From assembly GCF_029717145.1 (NCBI RefSeq), contig NZ_CP099222.1:3968001-4032000 (forward strand): a stretch of DNA of 64,000 nt, given 5' to 3'. The notes under the pieces were generated by a model that was not told where the DNA came from, made no database searches, and worked only from the letters and a program-made list of their open reading frames with translations. The position numbers and the translations under genes are program-made. Each line of letters begins with the position of its first letter. Position 1 is the first letter of the stretch. This DNA comes from Citrobacter freundii. Its GTDB lineage: Bacteria > Pseudomonadota > Gammaproteobacteria > Enterobacterales > Enterobacteriaceae. This document shows, piece by piece, positions 50,494-60,319 of the stretch.

Positions 50494-51450
50494 ATGACCC
50501 CGATTGCAGTCACCCTACTCACCGGTTTTCTCGGCGCGGGTAAAACCACCCTGCTGCGCCATATTCTCAACGAGCAGCACGGTTACAAAATTGCCGTTAT
50601 CGAAAACGAATTCGGCGAAGTCTCGGTGGACGATCAGCTGATTGGCGACCGCGCCACGCAGATCAAAACCCTGACCAACGGCTGCATCTGCTGCACCCGT
50701 TCCAGTGAACTGGAAGACGCCTTGTTAGACCTGCTCGACAACCTCGACAAGGGGGCGATCGATTTTGACCGTCTGGTGATTGAGTGCACCGGCATGGCCG
50801 ATCCCGGCCCGATTATTCAGACCTTTTTCTCCCATGAAGTGATTTGCGAACGCTACCTGCTGGACGGCGTGATCGCGCTGGTTGACGCGGTGCACGCCGA
50901 CGAACAGATGAACCAGTTCACCATCGCCCAGTCGCAGGTTGGCTACGCCGACCGCATCCTGCTGACCAAAACCGACGTAGCAGGTGAAAGCGAGAAACTG
51001 CGTGAGCGCCTGGCGCGCATCAACGCCCGCGCGCCGGTGTATACCGTCACTCATGGCGACATCGACCTCGCGCAGCTGTTCGACACCAACGGTTTTATGC
51101 TGGAAGAGAACGTGGTCAGCGCCAAACCGCGCTTCCACTTTATCGCCGACAAACAAAACGATATCTCCTCGATCGTCGTCGAACTGGATTACCCGGTGAA
51201 TATCAGCGATGTGTCCAGGGTGATGGAAAACCTGCTGCTGGAATCTGCCGAGAAACTATTGCGTTACAAAGGCATGTTGTGGATCGAAGGCGAACCCAAC
51301 CGCCTGCTGTTTCAGGGCGTCCAGCGCTTGTACAGCGCCGACTGGGACCGCCCGTGGGGCGACGAACAGCCGCACAGCACGCTTGTGTTTATCGGCATTA
51401 ATTTACCGGAAGACGAGATTCGGGCGGCATTTGCGGGGTTGAAGAAGTAA
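50494..51450 (+). CDS. yjiA: COG0523 GTPase YjiA
   Basis: A 318-residue metal-binding G3E GTPase: P-loop GFLGAGKTTL, the metal-binding GCICC, Walker B/DxxG-like IECTGMADP and the TKTD guanine motif. E. coli YjiA binds Zn, Co and Ni; a metallochaperone role is inferred for the family. The C-terminal CobW domain (about 210-318) is intact. Confidence 0.96.
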   Translation: MTPIAVTLLTGFLGAGKTTLLRHILNEQHGYKIAVIENEFGEVSVDDQLIGDRATQIKTLTNGCICCTRSSELEDALLDLLDNLDKGAIDFDRLVIECTGMADPGPIIQTFFSHEVICERYLLDGVIALVDAVHADEQMNQFTIAQSQVGYADRILLTKTDVAGESEKLRERLARINARAPVYTVTHGDIDLAQLFDTNGFMLEENVVSAKPRFHFIADKQNDISSIVVELDYPVNISDVSRVMENLLLESAEKLLRYKGMLWIEGEPNRLLFQGVQRLYSADWDRPWGDEQPHSTLVFIGINLPEDEIRAAFAGLKK

Positions 51451-51463
51451 TCCCCTGCTGAAT

Positions 51464-51540
51464 TGCCCGGTGGCGCTACGCTTACCGGGCCTACAAAGCC
51501 TTCTCCCGTAGACCGGATAAGGCGCAGCCGCCATCCGGCA
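51464..51540. repeat. BIME between yjiA and brnA
   Basis: Two REP palindromes (TGCCCGGTGGCG...CCGGGCCTAC and GTAGACCGGATAAG...CCGCCATCCGGCA) lie between the convergent ends of yjiA and brnA. Confidence 0.85.
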
Positions 51541-51560
51541 CTCACAACCTCGGTATAGGG

Positions 51561-51849
51561 CTATTTCTTGTTTTGCTCTCTCAGCATAGCCTCGCGCAAA
51601 ATAGCATTTAGCCGCGTCTGGTAACCCTTCCCGGGGCGCTTTAACCACTCCATCACATCGGCATCAATGCGCACCGATGCCTGAGTTTTCAACGGACGGA
51701 AAAACGTACCGCGATTAGCCTCTGACCACTGCTCATCTTCAGTCACCGGAATGTCGCTATAATCAATATCATCATCCGGTTTATTCGCCAGCGCCTTCAG
51801 TTCCGCCTCATGCTGAGCACTCAGCGCGGATGCGCTGCCACGTTTATGT

Positions 51850-51863
<14 letters not shown>
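51561..51863 (-). CDS. brnA: BrnA-family antitoxin
   Basis: A 100-residue protein: a disordered acidic N-terminal half (with DDDIDYSDIPVTEDEQW, the toxin-neutralising part in the family) and a C-terminal ribbon-helix-helix domain (QASVRIDADVMEWLKRPGKGYQTRLNAILREAM). It is intact. Its ATG lies inside the end of brnT (14-bp overlap), as usual for brnTA. I chose the start at MSMIKHKR; the frame is open far upstream only because it runs antiphase through brnT. Confidence 0.9.
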
Positions 51864-52215
<352 letters not shown>

Positions 52216-52245
52216 TCACAACTTGACGATCAGGGATTAAATTTT

Positions 52246-52281
52246 GTAGGCCGGATAAGGCGGTTACGCCGCCATCCGGCA
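52246..52281. repeat. REP palindrome between brnT and yjiS
   Basis: One REP unit (GTAGGCCGGATAAGG...CCGCCATCCGGCA) lies between the yjiS stop and the brnTA operator. Confidence 0.85.
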
Positions 52282-52309
52282 CTGACAGCCTCTGTCGATG
52301 AAAGAACAA

Positions 52310-52474
52310 TTACTCCACCTGATCGCGTCGCAGCCCGACATCCTTTAGCCGCTCATCGCTCATCTGTTGCAATACGCGCCGCGTTTGCGCCCGCAGATGC
52401 CAGCGTTTAATCGCCCTCCAGACCTGCACCAAACCAATAAATGGCTGCTTTGCTCTGTTCTCATGAAATTCCAT
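52310..52474 (-). CDS. yjiS: DUF1127 small protein YjiS
   Basis: A 54-residue protein beginning MEFHENRAKQPF and ending in the DUF1127 signature (RRVLQQMSDERLKDVGLRRDQVE). This is the same length as E. coli YjiS and the short gene is easily missed. The ATG is preceded by GGAGGCGGGT. DUF1127 proteins are small basic proteins linked to RNA and phosphate metabolism in other bacteria; the role here is unknown. It is divergent from yjiR. Confidence 0.9.
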   Translation of the reverse strand: MEFHENRAKQPFIGLVQVWRAIKRWHLRAQTRRVLQQMSDERLKDVGLRRDQVE

Positions 52475-52528
52475 ACCCGCCTCCCCGTCTTATCTGAGAC
52501 GTTATCTTCGCGGATCCAGGGGGATACA

Positions 52529-52567
52529 ATACAGATTCACAAAGTACTTTTATTTAACATACAGATT
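52529..52567 (+). promoter_or_regulatory. Direct repeat in the yjiS-yjiR gap (candidate YjiR operator)
   Basis: ATACAGATT occurs twice in the same direction, at 52529-52537 and 52559-52567, exactly 30 bp apart (about three helical turns). Direct repeats in front of their own gene are typical of MocR-type (PdxR/GabR-like) regulators. The second repeat is 84 bp before the yjiR ATG. Confidence 0.55.
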
Positions 52568-52650
52568 GGTTAAAAAGGATCATGCATCGCCTTTTTCACG
52601 CCAGTCTGTACTGGTTTTTTGATCTGTATGGTACCCATGAGGGATACAGC

Positions 52651-54063
52651 ATGACGCGTTACCAATATCTGGCCAGTCTGCTGGCCGAACGCATTGAGCA
52701 GGGGTTGTATCGCCATGGCGAAAAGCTGCCGTCGGTGCGCAGCCTGAGTCAGGAACATGGGGTCAGCATCAGCACCGTACAGCAGGCATATCAGATGCTG
52801 GAACAGCGACAGCTGATCACCCCGCAGCCGCGCTCTGGCTATTTTGTCGCCCCGCGTAAAGCACAGCCGCCGGTGCCGCCAATGTCGCGTCCGGTACAGC
52901 GTCCGGTGGAGATAACCCAGTGGGATCAGGTGCTGGACATGCTGGCAGGTCACGCAGACGCATCAATCGTCCCTTTCAGCAGCGGCGTTCCCGATATTAA
53001 TCAACCCAGCCTGAAACCTCTGTGGCGCGAGTTAAGCCGCGTGGCGCAGCATAATCTGCGCGCGGTGCTGGGTTACGACGAGCTGCCCGGCTGTCGGGAA
53101 CTGCGCCAACAGATAGCCCGGCTGATGCTGGACGGCGGTTCGGTGGTCAGTGCGGACGATATCGTAATCACCAGCGGCAGCCAGAGCGGAATGTCGCTGG
53201 CGCTGCTGACGGTCTGCCAGCGCGGCGATATCGTCGCTGTGGAATCCCCCGCCTATTACGGCACCATGCAGCTGCTACGCGGTCTTGGCATCAAAGTGAT
53301 TGAGATCCCGACCGATCCGGATACCGGGATCAGTATTGAAGCCCTGGAGCTGGCGCTGGATCAGTGGCCGATTAAAGGGGTGCTGCTGGTTCCCAACTGC
53401 AATAATCCCCTCGGATTTATTATGCCGGATGCCCGCAAGCGAGCGGTACTCGCCCTCGCCCAGCGTCACGACATTGTGATTTTTGAAGATGATGTGTATG
53501 GCGAGCTGGCGACGGAGTATCCGCGTCCACGCACAATTCATTCCTGGGATAGCGACGGTCGGGTGCTGCTGTGCAGCTCATTTACCAAATCTGTGGCACC
53601 GGGTCTGCGCGTGGGTTGGGTGGTTCCGGGTCGCTATCATGACAAACTGCTGCACATGAAATACGCCGTCATCGGCACCAGCGTTCCCGCCACGCAGCTG
53701 GCGGCGGCAACCTTTGTGCGCGAGGGTCATTATCATCGCCATGTCCGGCGCATGCGCCAGATCTACCAGCGCAATATGGAAATCTACACCTGCTGGGTAC
53801 GGGAATACTTCCCCTGTGGGATCTGCGTCACCCGACCAAAAGGCGGCTTTATGCTGTGGGTCGAATTGCCACCACTGGTCGACATGGTCTGCGTCGCCAA
53901 ACAGCTCTGCCGCCTGAAAATCCAGGTCGCGCCAGGTTCGCTGTTCTCGGCGTCAGGAAAGTATCGCAACTGCGTACGCATCAACTGCGCACTGCCACCA
54001 GACGAAAAGCACCGGGAAGTGATGCAGAAACTCGGAGAGGCGGTGATGGTGGCGATAGAGTAA
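52651..54063 (+). CDS. yjiR: MocR-family regulator YjiR (GntR HTH plus aminotransferase domain)
   Basis: A 470-residue protein: a winged GntR helix-turn-helix (about 1-70, with KLPSVRSLSQEHGVSISTVQQAY), then a fold-type I aminotransferase domain (about 110-465) with the PLP-lysine motif SSFTKSVAPGLRVGW and VPNCNNPLG. The family senses PLP or PLP-amine adducts. I chose the start at MTRYQYL with GAGGGA upstream; the frame is open 23 codons further up. Confidence 0.94.
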   Translation: MTRYQYLASLLAERIEQGLYRHGEKLPSVRSLSQEHGVSISTVQQAYQMLEQRQLITPQPRSGYFVAPRKAQPPVPPMSRPVQRPVEITQWDQVLDMLAGHADASIVPFSSGVPDINQPSLKPLWRELSRVAQHNLRAVLGYDELPGCRELRQQIARLMLDGGSVVSADDIVITSGSQSGMSLALLTVCQRGDIVAVESPAYYGTMQLLRGLGIKVIEIPTDPDTGISIEALELALDQWPIKGVLLVPNCNNPLGFIMPDARKRAVLALAQRHDIVIFEDDVYGELATEYPRPRTIHSWDSDGRVLLCSSFTKSVAPGLRVGWVVPGRYHDKLLHMKYAVIGTSVPATQLAAATFVREGHYHRHVRRMRQIYQRNMEIYTCWVREYFPCGICVTRPKGGFMLWVELPPLVDMVCVAKQLCRLKIQVAPGSLFSASGKYRNCVRINCALPPDEKHREVMQKLGEAVMVAIE

Positions 54064-54089
54064 ATCGGCACACCCGGCTTCGCCTCTGT

Positions 54090-55040
54090 CTACTGGTTTA
54101 ACCCCTGGATATCCTTAGCGGAAAGCCGGGTAATTTTTTGTATCGTGTTGATATCGATACCGTCGGTCAACATGGTGCGGGCAATACGCAATGCTTCATC
54201 ACGCCGCCCCTCCATCAGCCCTTCCTGTTTACCTTCCTGTTTACCTTCCTGTTTGCCTTCCTGCCATCCTTTTTTAAATCCCGCCTCATGCAATCTGTCC
54301 GCGATCGTCATCAAATGCTCCTTATGCTGCGGTGAACGTTCGGCAATCGCACTGATAAACGTATTGAAGCGAGGTGCATCACCGGTTCGCAAAATATAAT
54401 TAAACAGCGTCTTGAGCTGGCTGTCATTAGTGGACCCGGTAACTAACAGAGAAACAATGTTCTCGACCAATCCCATAAGATCGCGCTGACGGATATGTTT
54501 TTGTATTAATTCCAGCAGCGCCATACGGCGATGCTGCACAATCTCATCGTCCGGAATAACTGTAATATCGACCAGCGGAAACGCTGCGGCATAAAGCCGA
54601 CGAGCCAATGTTGGATTGGCAAATTCATCCAGCCAGCACAGTGACCAGGGATACGGACTTTTAGCGCCGTGATAAAACAGCATCGGCACCACCAGCGGTA
54701 ATTGCGGGTGTCCGGCATCTAAATGTTTTTGCATGGCCGCTATCGCATAGCGCATCAACCTGAACGCCATATGCGCATCCGGTGTACTCTGATGTTCAAT
54801 CACTACGTAAATATATCCATCCCCTTCCGTCGTTTTCAGCGACCACAGCACATCGGAGTAATACGCGCGTAAATCCCCCTCAATAAAACTGTCAGACTCG
54901 AGCTTTAGTGTCTGCAGGTCACATATTTCGCGTAACGCATCAGGGAGATGAATCTGTAGAAAATCCCGGGCAGTCTCCGGATGACGTAAAAATGTTTTAA
55001 AGACCGCATCATGCGGGGTTGAGGTCGGTGTTTTTTTCAT
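54090..55040 (-). CDS. Rpn family PD-(D/E)XK nuclease (recombination-promoting/transposase-like)
   Basis: A 316-residue protein of the Rpn/YhgA-like family (PF04754). The nuclease core reads YSDVLW (D63) and VVIEHQST (E82, Q84), the PD-(D/E)xK-type set. [11 protein letters not shown] repeat lies near residues 265-285 and is encoded by 12-bp tandem repeats at about 54225-54265. In E. coli K-12 the position near mdtM holds the yjiP/yjiQ remnants of the same family, so this is a complete copy at the syntenic place (from memory). I chose the start at MKKTPTST. Confidence 0.9.
   Translation of the reverse strand: MKKTPTSTPHDAVFKTFLRHPETARDFLQIHLPDALREICDLQTLKLESDSFIEGDLRAYYSDVLWSLKTTEGDGYIYVVIEHQSTPDAHMAFRLMRYAIAAMQKHLDAGHPQLPLVVPMLFYHGAKSPYPWSLCWLDEFANPTLARRLYAAAFPLVDITVIPDDEIVQHRRMALLELIQKHIRQRDLMGLVENIVSLLVTGSTNDSQLKTLFNYILRTGDAPRFNTFISAIAERSPQHKEHLMTIADRLHEAGFKKGWQEGKQEGKQEGKQEGLMEGRRDEALRIARTMLTDGIDINTIQKITRLSAKDIQGLNQ
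54224..54265. repeat. 12-bp tandem repeat coding QEGK in the Rpn gene
   Basis: Three and a half near-identical units of TTCCTGTTTACC (on the + strand) encode the QEGK repeat. They keep the reading frame because the unit is 12 bp, so length changes by slippage would add or remove four residues at a time. Confidence 0.85.
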
Positions 55041-55314
55041 GGAGATCCATCGTCCGAGGAAAAAGATGGCGCGACTATAACGGCTAAATTTATGACTCTC
55101 ATTCAACACGTTTTATGTCTGCGAGGCACTATCCACAGTAAATACCGCCCTCTGCAAGGCAGACATTTTCTCAGAACACTCCCCGCAAAAACGCGTTTGC
55201 TTACGCGCCCATTCGCATTACACTGCGGATGTCTATTTTCCATTCAACTGACGCTACCCGAGGTGCGATCTCGCTATTCCCGTTGAGGGTTTTCTCCCGA
55301 CAAGGAGCTGTTTT

Positions 55315-56556
55315 ATGCAACGGATTTTCGCGTTTTTCTCGCAACGCGCCACGACGCTGTTTTTCCCCATCGCGCTGATTCTGTACGACTTCGCCGCCTA
55401 CCTGTCAACGGACCTGATCCAACCCGGCATCATTAATGTCGTGCGGGATTTCAACGCCGATGTCAGCCTGGCACCGGCTGCGGTTAGCCTGTATCTGGCG
55501 GGTGGGATGGCGCTACAGTGGTTGTTAGGTCCGCTTTCCGATCGAATTGGTCGCCGACCGGTGCTAATTACCGGCGCGCTCATCTTCACCCTTGCCTGCG
55601 CGGCTACACTGTTCACCACCTCAATGACGCAGTTTCTGATTGCACGCGTTGTGCAGGGCACCAGCATCTGCTTTATCGCCACCGTCGGCTACGTCACGGT
55701 GCAGGAGGCATTTGGCCAGACAAAGGCCATCAAGCTGATGGCCATCATCACCTCCATTGTGCTGGTGGCACCGGTAATTGGCCCGCTCTCCGGGGCAGCG
55801 CTGATGCACTTTGTCCACTGGAAGGTTCTGTTTGCCATCATTGCCGCGATGGGCCTGGTCGCCTTTATTGGCCTGCTGCTGGCGATGCCAGAAACGGTGC
55901 AGCGCGGCTCGGTGCCGTTCAGCGCACGCGGCGTACTGCGGGATTTTCGCGATGTATTTCGCAACCGGGTGTTCCTGTTTGGGGCCGCCACGCTATCGCT
56001 GAGCTACATCCCGATGATGAGCTGGGTGGCGGTATCGCCGGTGATCCTGATCGACGCGGGCGGCATGACCACCTCGCAGTTTGCCTGGGCGCAGGCTCCG
56101 GTATTTGGGGCGGTTATTGTCGCCAATATGGTAGTGGTGCGATTTGTGAAGGACCCGACAAGGCCGCGCTTTATCTGGTGGGCGGCACCTGTCCAATTGA
56201 GCGGGCTGGCGATACTGATTGGTGGCAATTTACTCTGGCCGCACGTCTGGCTGTGGTCGGTGCTGGGCACCAGTCTGTATGCATTTGGTATCGGGATGAT
56301 TTTCCCGACGCTGTTCCGTTTTACGCTGTTTTCCAACAACCTGCCGAAGGGCACGGTCTCCGCATCGCTGAATATGGTGATCCTGACGGTAATGGCGGTT
56401 TCTGTCGAGATCGGGCGCTGGCTGTGGTTTAACGGCGGCAGGATTTCGTTTCACCTGTTGGCGGTTGTCGCAGGTATTGTCGTGATATTCACGCTCGCCG
56501 GATTGTTGAAGCGGGTACGTCAGCACGAGGCCACGACGTTAGCCACGGAAAACTAA
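55315..56556 (+). CDS. mdtM: Multidrug efflux MFS transporter MdtM
   Basis: A 413-residue drug:proton antiporter (DHA1 family, 12 helices) that in E. coli exports chloramphenicol, bile salts and cations and aids alkaline pH homeostasis. The MFS motif [14 protein letters not shown] and antiporter motif C ([13 protein letters not shown]) are intact. It has an AAGGAGC Shine-Dalgarno; the N-terminus has three extra residues relative to E. coli. Confidence 0.96.
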   Translation: MQRIFAFFSQRATTLFFPIALILYDFAAYLSTDLIQPGIINVVRDFNADVSLAPAAVSLYLAGGMALQWLLGPLSDRIGRRPVLITGALIFTLACAATLFTTSMTQFLIARVVQGTSICFIATVGYVTVQEAFGQTKAIKLMAIITSIVLVAPVIGPLSGAALMHFVHWKVLFAIIAAMGLVAFIGLLLAMPETVQRGSVPFSARGVLRDFRDVFRNRVFLFGAATLSLSYIPMMSWVAVSPVILIDAGGMTTSQFAWAQAPVFGAVIVANMVVVRFVKDPTRPRFIWWAAPVQLSGLAILIGGNLLWPHVWLWSVLGTSLYAFGIGMIFPTLFRFTLFSNNLPKGTVSASLNMVILTVMAVSVEIGRWLWFNGGRISFHLLAVVAGIVVIFTLAGLLKRVRQHEATTLATEN

Positions 56557-56563
56557 CCAGCCA

Positions 56564-56623
56564 TGCTTATCCGGCCTACGCCATCGTGGTAGGCCGGATA
56601 AGGTGCTGGCGCCGCAGCCGGCA
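56564..56623. repeat. BIME behind mdtM
   Basis: Half of one REP unit (TGCTTATCCGGCCTAC) and one whole unit (GTAGGCCGGATAAGG...GCCGGCA) lie between mdtM and the convergent metC-like gene. Confidence 0.75.
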
Positions 56624-56637
56624 TTTATCACATCACA

Positions 56638-57828
56638 TTACGCGATACGCGCGAACCCGGCGTCCAGATCGGCAATCAAATCACCGACATCTTCCAGGCC
56701 AATATGCACCCTGACCAGCGTGCCGCTGAAGTCGACATCCCCGGCCGGGCGAATGCTGTTCAGCTCCTCCGGCTGGTTAGCCAGAATCAGTGACTCGAAT
56801 CCGCCCCACGAATAGGCCATATGGAACAGCGAGAAGTTATCGAGGAAATTCGCCATCTGTTCATCTGTCAGGCGCTTTTTCAGGATAAACGAGAACAGGC
56901 CCGAGCTACCGGCAAAGTCGCGCTGAAAATACTCATGGCCCGGACACTCCGGTAACGCCGGATGGTTCACCCGCGCCACCTCCGGTCTTGCCGACAGCCA
57001 GCGGGCAATATGGATACTGCTTTCCTGATGCTGTTTCAGACGTACCGCCAGCGTACGCAGTCCGCGGCTGCCGTTATACGCCGTGTCGGCATCCAGCGTT
57101 TGCCCCATCAGATACGAGTTCTCACGCAGACGATCCCAGCAGCGGGCGTTGGACACCGCCGTGCCCAGCATGCCGTCCGAGTGGCCAATGGTGTATTTCG
57201 TCCCCGCCTGAATGGAAATATCCACGCCGAAATCCAGCGCCTTAAACAGTACGCCCGCCGCCCAGGTGTTGTCGATCATGATGACGATGTCAGGGTTCAC
57301 TGCGCGGATCGCCTTCACCATTCCCGGCACATCCTGGACTTCCATGGTGATTGAACTGGGCGATTCCAGAAACACCACTTTCGTCTCAGGGCGCAGAAAA
57401 TCGACGATACCTGCGCCAATCAGCGGATCGTAATAGGTGGTTTCCACGTTGAATTTACTCAGGATCTTATTACAGAAATCCTGGGTTGGCTCATAGGCCG
57501 CGCCGGTCATCAGGATATGATCGCCGCTTTGTACAAACGCCAGAATCGCGTTGGTAACCGCCGCGGCCCCGCACGGGTACAGCGCACAGCCCGCACCGCC
57601 TTCCAGATCGCTCATCGCCTTCTGAAAAGCGAAGTGGGTATACGTACCGCGACGACCATAAAACAGTTCCCCGTTAGCGCGATTGGCGGTAGCGAATTTT
57701 TTATCCTTCACGGTATCAAACACCAGCGAAGAAGCGCGTTGGATAACCGGATTCACCGCCCCCTGGGTGTAACGTTTGTCACGTCCGGCGACGACCAGTT
57801 GGGTTTCAATCTTCATTGCGTCTTTCAT
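56638..57828 (-). CDS. MetC-like cystathionine beta-lyase (C-S lyase)
   Basis: A 396-residue PLP enzyme strongly similar to E. coli MetC. It has the PLP lysine K211 in [11 protein letters not shown], the phosphate-binding YGRRGT (57-62), FLESP and the MIDNTWA motif (D186). MetC-type enzymes cleave cystathionine, cystine or related thioethers to pyruvate, ammonia and a thiol. The main metC lies elsewhere in enterobacteria, so this looks like a paralogue (inference). It is 32 bp behind the symporter gene and presumably cotranscribed. The ATG at 57828 has GGAGATG upstream. Confidence 0.9.
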   Translation of the reverse strand: MKDAMKIETQLVVAGRDKRYTQGAVNPVIQRASSLVFDTVKDKKFATANRANGELFYGRRGTYTHFAFQKAMSDLEGGAGCALYPCGAAAVTNAILAFVQSGDHILMTGAAYEPTQDFCNKILSKFNVETTYYDPLIGAGIVDFLRPETKVVFLESPSSITMEVQDVPGMVKAIRAVNPDIVIMIDNTWAAGVLFKALDFGVDISIQAGTKYTIGHSDGMLGTAVSNARCWDRLRENSYLMGQTLDADTAYNGSRGLRTLAVRLKQHQESSIHIARWLSARPEVARVNHPALPECPGHEYFQRDFAGSSGLFSFILKKRLTDEQMANFLDNFSLFHMAYSWGGFESLILANQPEELNSIRPAGDVDFSGTLVRVHIGLEDVGDLIADLDAGFARIA

Positions 57829-57860
57829 AACATCTCCTGTTTCTTAATCCGTGTGCAAAC

Positions 57861-59093
57861 CTATACCGCCGCGGCGGTCGCGTTGATTTCAGCGTCGTTC
57901 TGCTTTTTTCCAGCAAACCGCTCAACAATTTGTGCCGCGTTCAAATCATGGATCACGTTGATAAGCGTGGCGGGCGCATCGGTAATCGTACCCAGCACCA
58001 CCAGCATCGGGATCGCTTCCATCGGCAACCCGAGCGTGGTGACAATAAAGATCTCACCCAGAAACGCGCCGCCCGGTACGCCGCCGACGATAATGGCGGA
58101 GAGCACGGCAATCAGCATGGTCAGGAAGAAGGTCTCGGTGGTGAACGGTATGCCGAGCACGGAATAAATAAAGACAATTTTCAGCGCGGCAATCATCGCC
58201 ACGCCGCCTTTGTTCAGGTTAACCAATAACGGAATAGAGACATCGACGATTTCCGGGTTAATCCCCATCGCCTTACCAGCACGCAACGTGACAGGTAATG
58301 TGCCCAGTGAAGAACAGGTTCCCAGCGCGGTGGCGGAAGGTTCAATCGCATTACGCCAGAAGGCTCTGACCGCCGGAACACCGCCACCAATATACGAATA
58401 GAGAATTGAGCCGAAAACAAAGTAGACCAGCGTGGCGACCATAAACAGGCCAATGGCGCGGGCAAAGGTTAACAGCAGCGCGGAATCCTGACTGGCCATG
58501 GTCGCAGCGAAATAGCAACCAAGACCAATCGGCGCCACTTTCATAATGATAGAGACGATCTTCATGATCACGGTATTGGCATCTTCCAGCAGTGACGCAA
58601 TGCGTTTCCCCGCCTGATCTGATTGCCCAATCGCCACACCGGCAATGATCGCCATGACGATCAGCGCCAGAATATTGGACTTCGAAAACAGTCCGATAAA
58701 ATCATTGGTGGTGATCATGCTGACAAAATCCATCTTGCCACTGCCCGCCTGCACGGACTGCGAGAGATCGATAGTGACGCCCTGCGCCGGGTTGTACCAT
58801 AGCGCCAGCGCCACAATCCCGGCAGCCGGAATAAAGGCCATCGCGATCGAAACAATAAAGATAATCGCCATAATGCGTCCCAGCCTTTTCAGGTCGGTCA
58901 TACTGGCGATAGAAGACATGACGCTGATCCCCACCAGCGGCACGATGATCATAAATAACAGGTTTAAGAATATCTGACCGACTGGCTGGAGTGTGCTGGC
59001 AAACGTCGGGGCATAAATACCTAATAAGCCGCCAATAACCAGAGCAAATAATAAAATAATCGACGATCTGTAGGGTTCGAGTCGTGACCACAT
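57861..59093 (-). CDS. Dicarboxylate/amino acid:cation symporter (DAACS family)
   Basis: A 410-residue symporter of the DctA/GltP/TcyP/SstT superfamily. It has eight or more membrane helices and the re-entrant serine loop (ATALGTCSSLGTLPVTLRA); the usual substrate-binding end of transmembrane 7-8 (VNLNKGGVAMIAALKIVF) and HP2 (GGVPGGAFLG) are present. The substrate is not assigned. Its operon with a C-S lyase suggests uptake of a sulfur amino acid such as cystine or cystathionine. Confidence 0.9.
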   Translation of the reverse strand: MWSRLEPYRSSIILLFALVIGGLLGIYAPTFASTLQPVGQIFLNLLFMIIVPLVGISVMSSIASMTDLKRLGRIMAIIFIVSIAMAFIPAAGIVALALWYNPAQGVTIDLSQSVQAGSGKMDFVSMITTNDFIGLFSKSNILALIVMAIIAGVAIGQSDQAGKRIASLLEDANTVIMKIVSIIMKVAPIGLGCYFAATMASQDSALLLTFARAIGLFMVATLVYFVFGSILYSYIGGGVPAVRAFWRNAIEPSATALGTCSSLGTLPVTLRAGKAMGINPEIVDVSIPLLVNLNKGGVAMIAALKIVFIYSVLGIPFTTETFFLTMLIAVLSAIIVGGVPGGAFLGEIFIVTTLGLPMEAIPMLVVLGTITDAPATLINVIHDLNAAQIVERFAGKKQNDAEINATAAAV

Positions 59094-59173
59094 AATGGGT
59101 ACCTTTTAAATTATATAATTTTTAATGAGACTACATTCACAACTTGATGCGTTTCAGGCCTGCCTCCTTATAT

Positions 59174-59195
59174 TTTGTGATGCAACTCACTTAAC
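59174..59195 (-). promoter_or_regulatory. CRP-like site in the symporter/LysR gap
   Basis: TGTGA-N6-TCACT (59176-59191) matches the CRP consensus in 9 of 10 core positions. It is placed about 85 bp upstream of the symporter gene and 125 bp upstream of the LysR gene. Confidence 0.6.
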
Positions 59196-59317
59196 CTGTT
59201 ATTTTTTCATTTTGCCAGCGAGTTGTTTCCTGTGATTCAATAGTTGCATGTTTAAAATGCGAATGTAACGGCCTATTCGTACCGTTTTTGCAAATCACTT
59301 GTGAATTAAAGGAAATT

Positions 59318-60244
59318 ATGGGTACGCCGATTTCACTCAAGCATTTGGAATTTTTCGTCAAAATCGTTGACTGCGGAGGGTTATCGGAGGCCGCCGCGCA
59401 GCTCAACGTCTCGCCTTCCGCGGTAAGCAAAAGCCTGACGGCAATGGAAGACACGCTGGGGACAACGTTAATTAAACGCACCACCCGCAGTATTACCCTG
59501 ACCGATGCCGGGCAATATTTATTTAACCGCGCCAATAAGCTACTGACAGAGTTTGATGAAACGCTGAATACTACCTCCGGTTATTACCACAGCCCGCAGG
59601 GCGAATTACGCATCACCTGTTCCATTGCCTTTGGTTATTCGCGACTGGTAAACCTGGTGGATAAATATCGTACCCAGTTCCCGGATGTGAATCTGTACAT
59701 CGATCTCAACGATAACTTCGTCAATCTGAACGAAACCGATTTCGACATCGCCCTGCGCATCTCCACCGCGCCGCCGCAGAATTACGCCATGCGTAAACTG
59801 GTCCCCATCCGCTGGGCGTACTGCGCGTCGCCGGGATACCTCGCAAAAAAAGGGATGCCCCAGCGCCGCAGCGACTTGGTGAATCATGATTGCCTGGTTT
59901 ACCCCGGCCTCACGCCAGTGCTTAAAGTGGCAGACGAGCAGGATCGTTTGCACCAATTGAAGCTGCATATGCCGATCCAGGCCAACAGCAGCCTGGTGTT
60001 ATTGAAGTCGGTGTTAGAAGATCAGGGCGTGGCGTATTTACCCACCTATCTGATTGGCGATCATATTCAAAAAGAAGAGGTCACGCCGCTGATGCTCGAC
60101 GGCACCATCACCTGTGAAACCCACGCCCTGTATGCGCTGTATTTTCCCAGCAAGTACAGTAATCCGAAGGTACGATCGTTTATCGATTTTCTGGTGGCGG
60201 AACTCGGTCCGTTACCCGCGTGGGACAACTGGATCCCAGGATAA
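59318..60244 (+). CDS. LysR-family transcriptional regulator
   Basis: A 308-residue LTTR: N-terminal winged HTH (LKHLEFFVKIVDCGGLSEAAAQLNVSPSAVSKSLTAME) and a substrate-binding domain of the CrgA/DsdC type. It is divergent from the symporter-lyase genes, so it probably controls them and responds to their substrate or product. I chose the start at MGTPISLK (AAAGGAAATT upstream), eleven codons after an alternative ATG. Confidence 0.93.
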   Translation: MGTPISLKHLEFFVKIVDCGGLSEAAAQLNVSPSAVSKSLTAMEDTLGTTLIKRTTRSITLTDAGQYLFNRANKLLTEFDETLNTTSGYYHSPQGELRITCSIAFGYSRLVNLVDKYRTQFPDVNLYIDLNDNFVNLNETDFDIALRISTAPPQNYAMRKLVPIRWAYCASPGYLAKKGMPQRRSDLVNHDCLVYPGLTPVLKVADEQDRLHQLKLHMPIQANSSLVLLKSVLEDQGVAYLPTYLIGDHIQKEEVTPLMLDGTITCETHALYALYFPSKYSNPKVRSFIDFLVAELGPLPAWDNWIPG

Positions 60245-60319
60245 GATCATTCAGTCTAAAAATGGGAGGCGTGCCACAATTTTTGCACGTTCCCCCCGTC
60301 TGGCTCTATCCTTAAGTCT

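Noticed and set aside
54224-54265. The 12-bp repeats as a CRISPR or VNTR outside genes
   Set aside because: The units are contiguous without spacers and lie in frame inside the Rpn gene.
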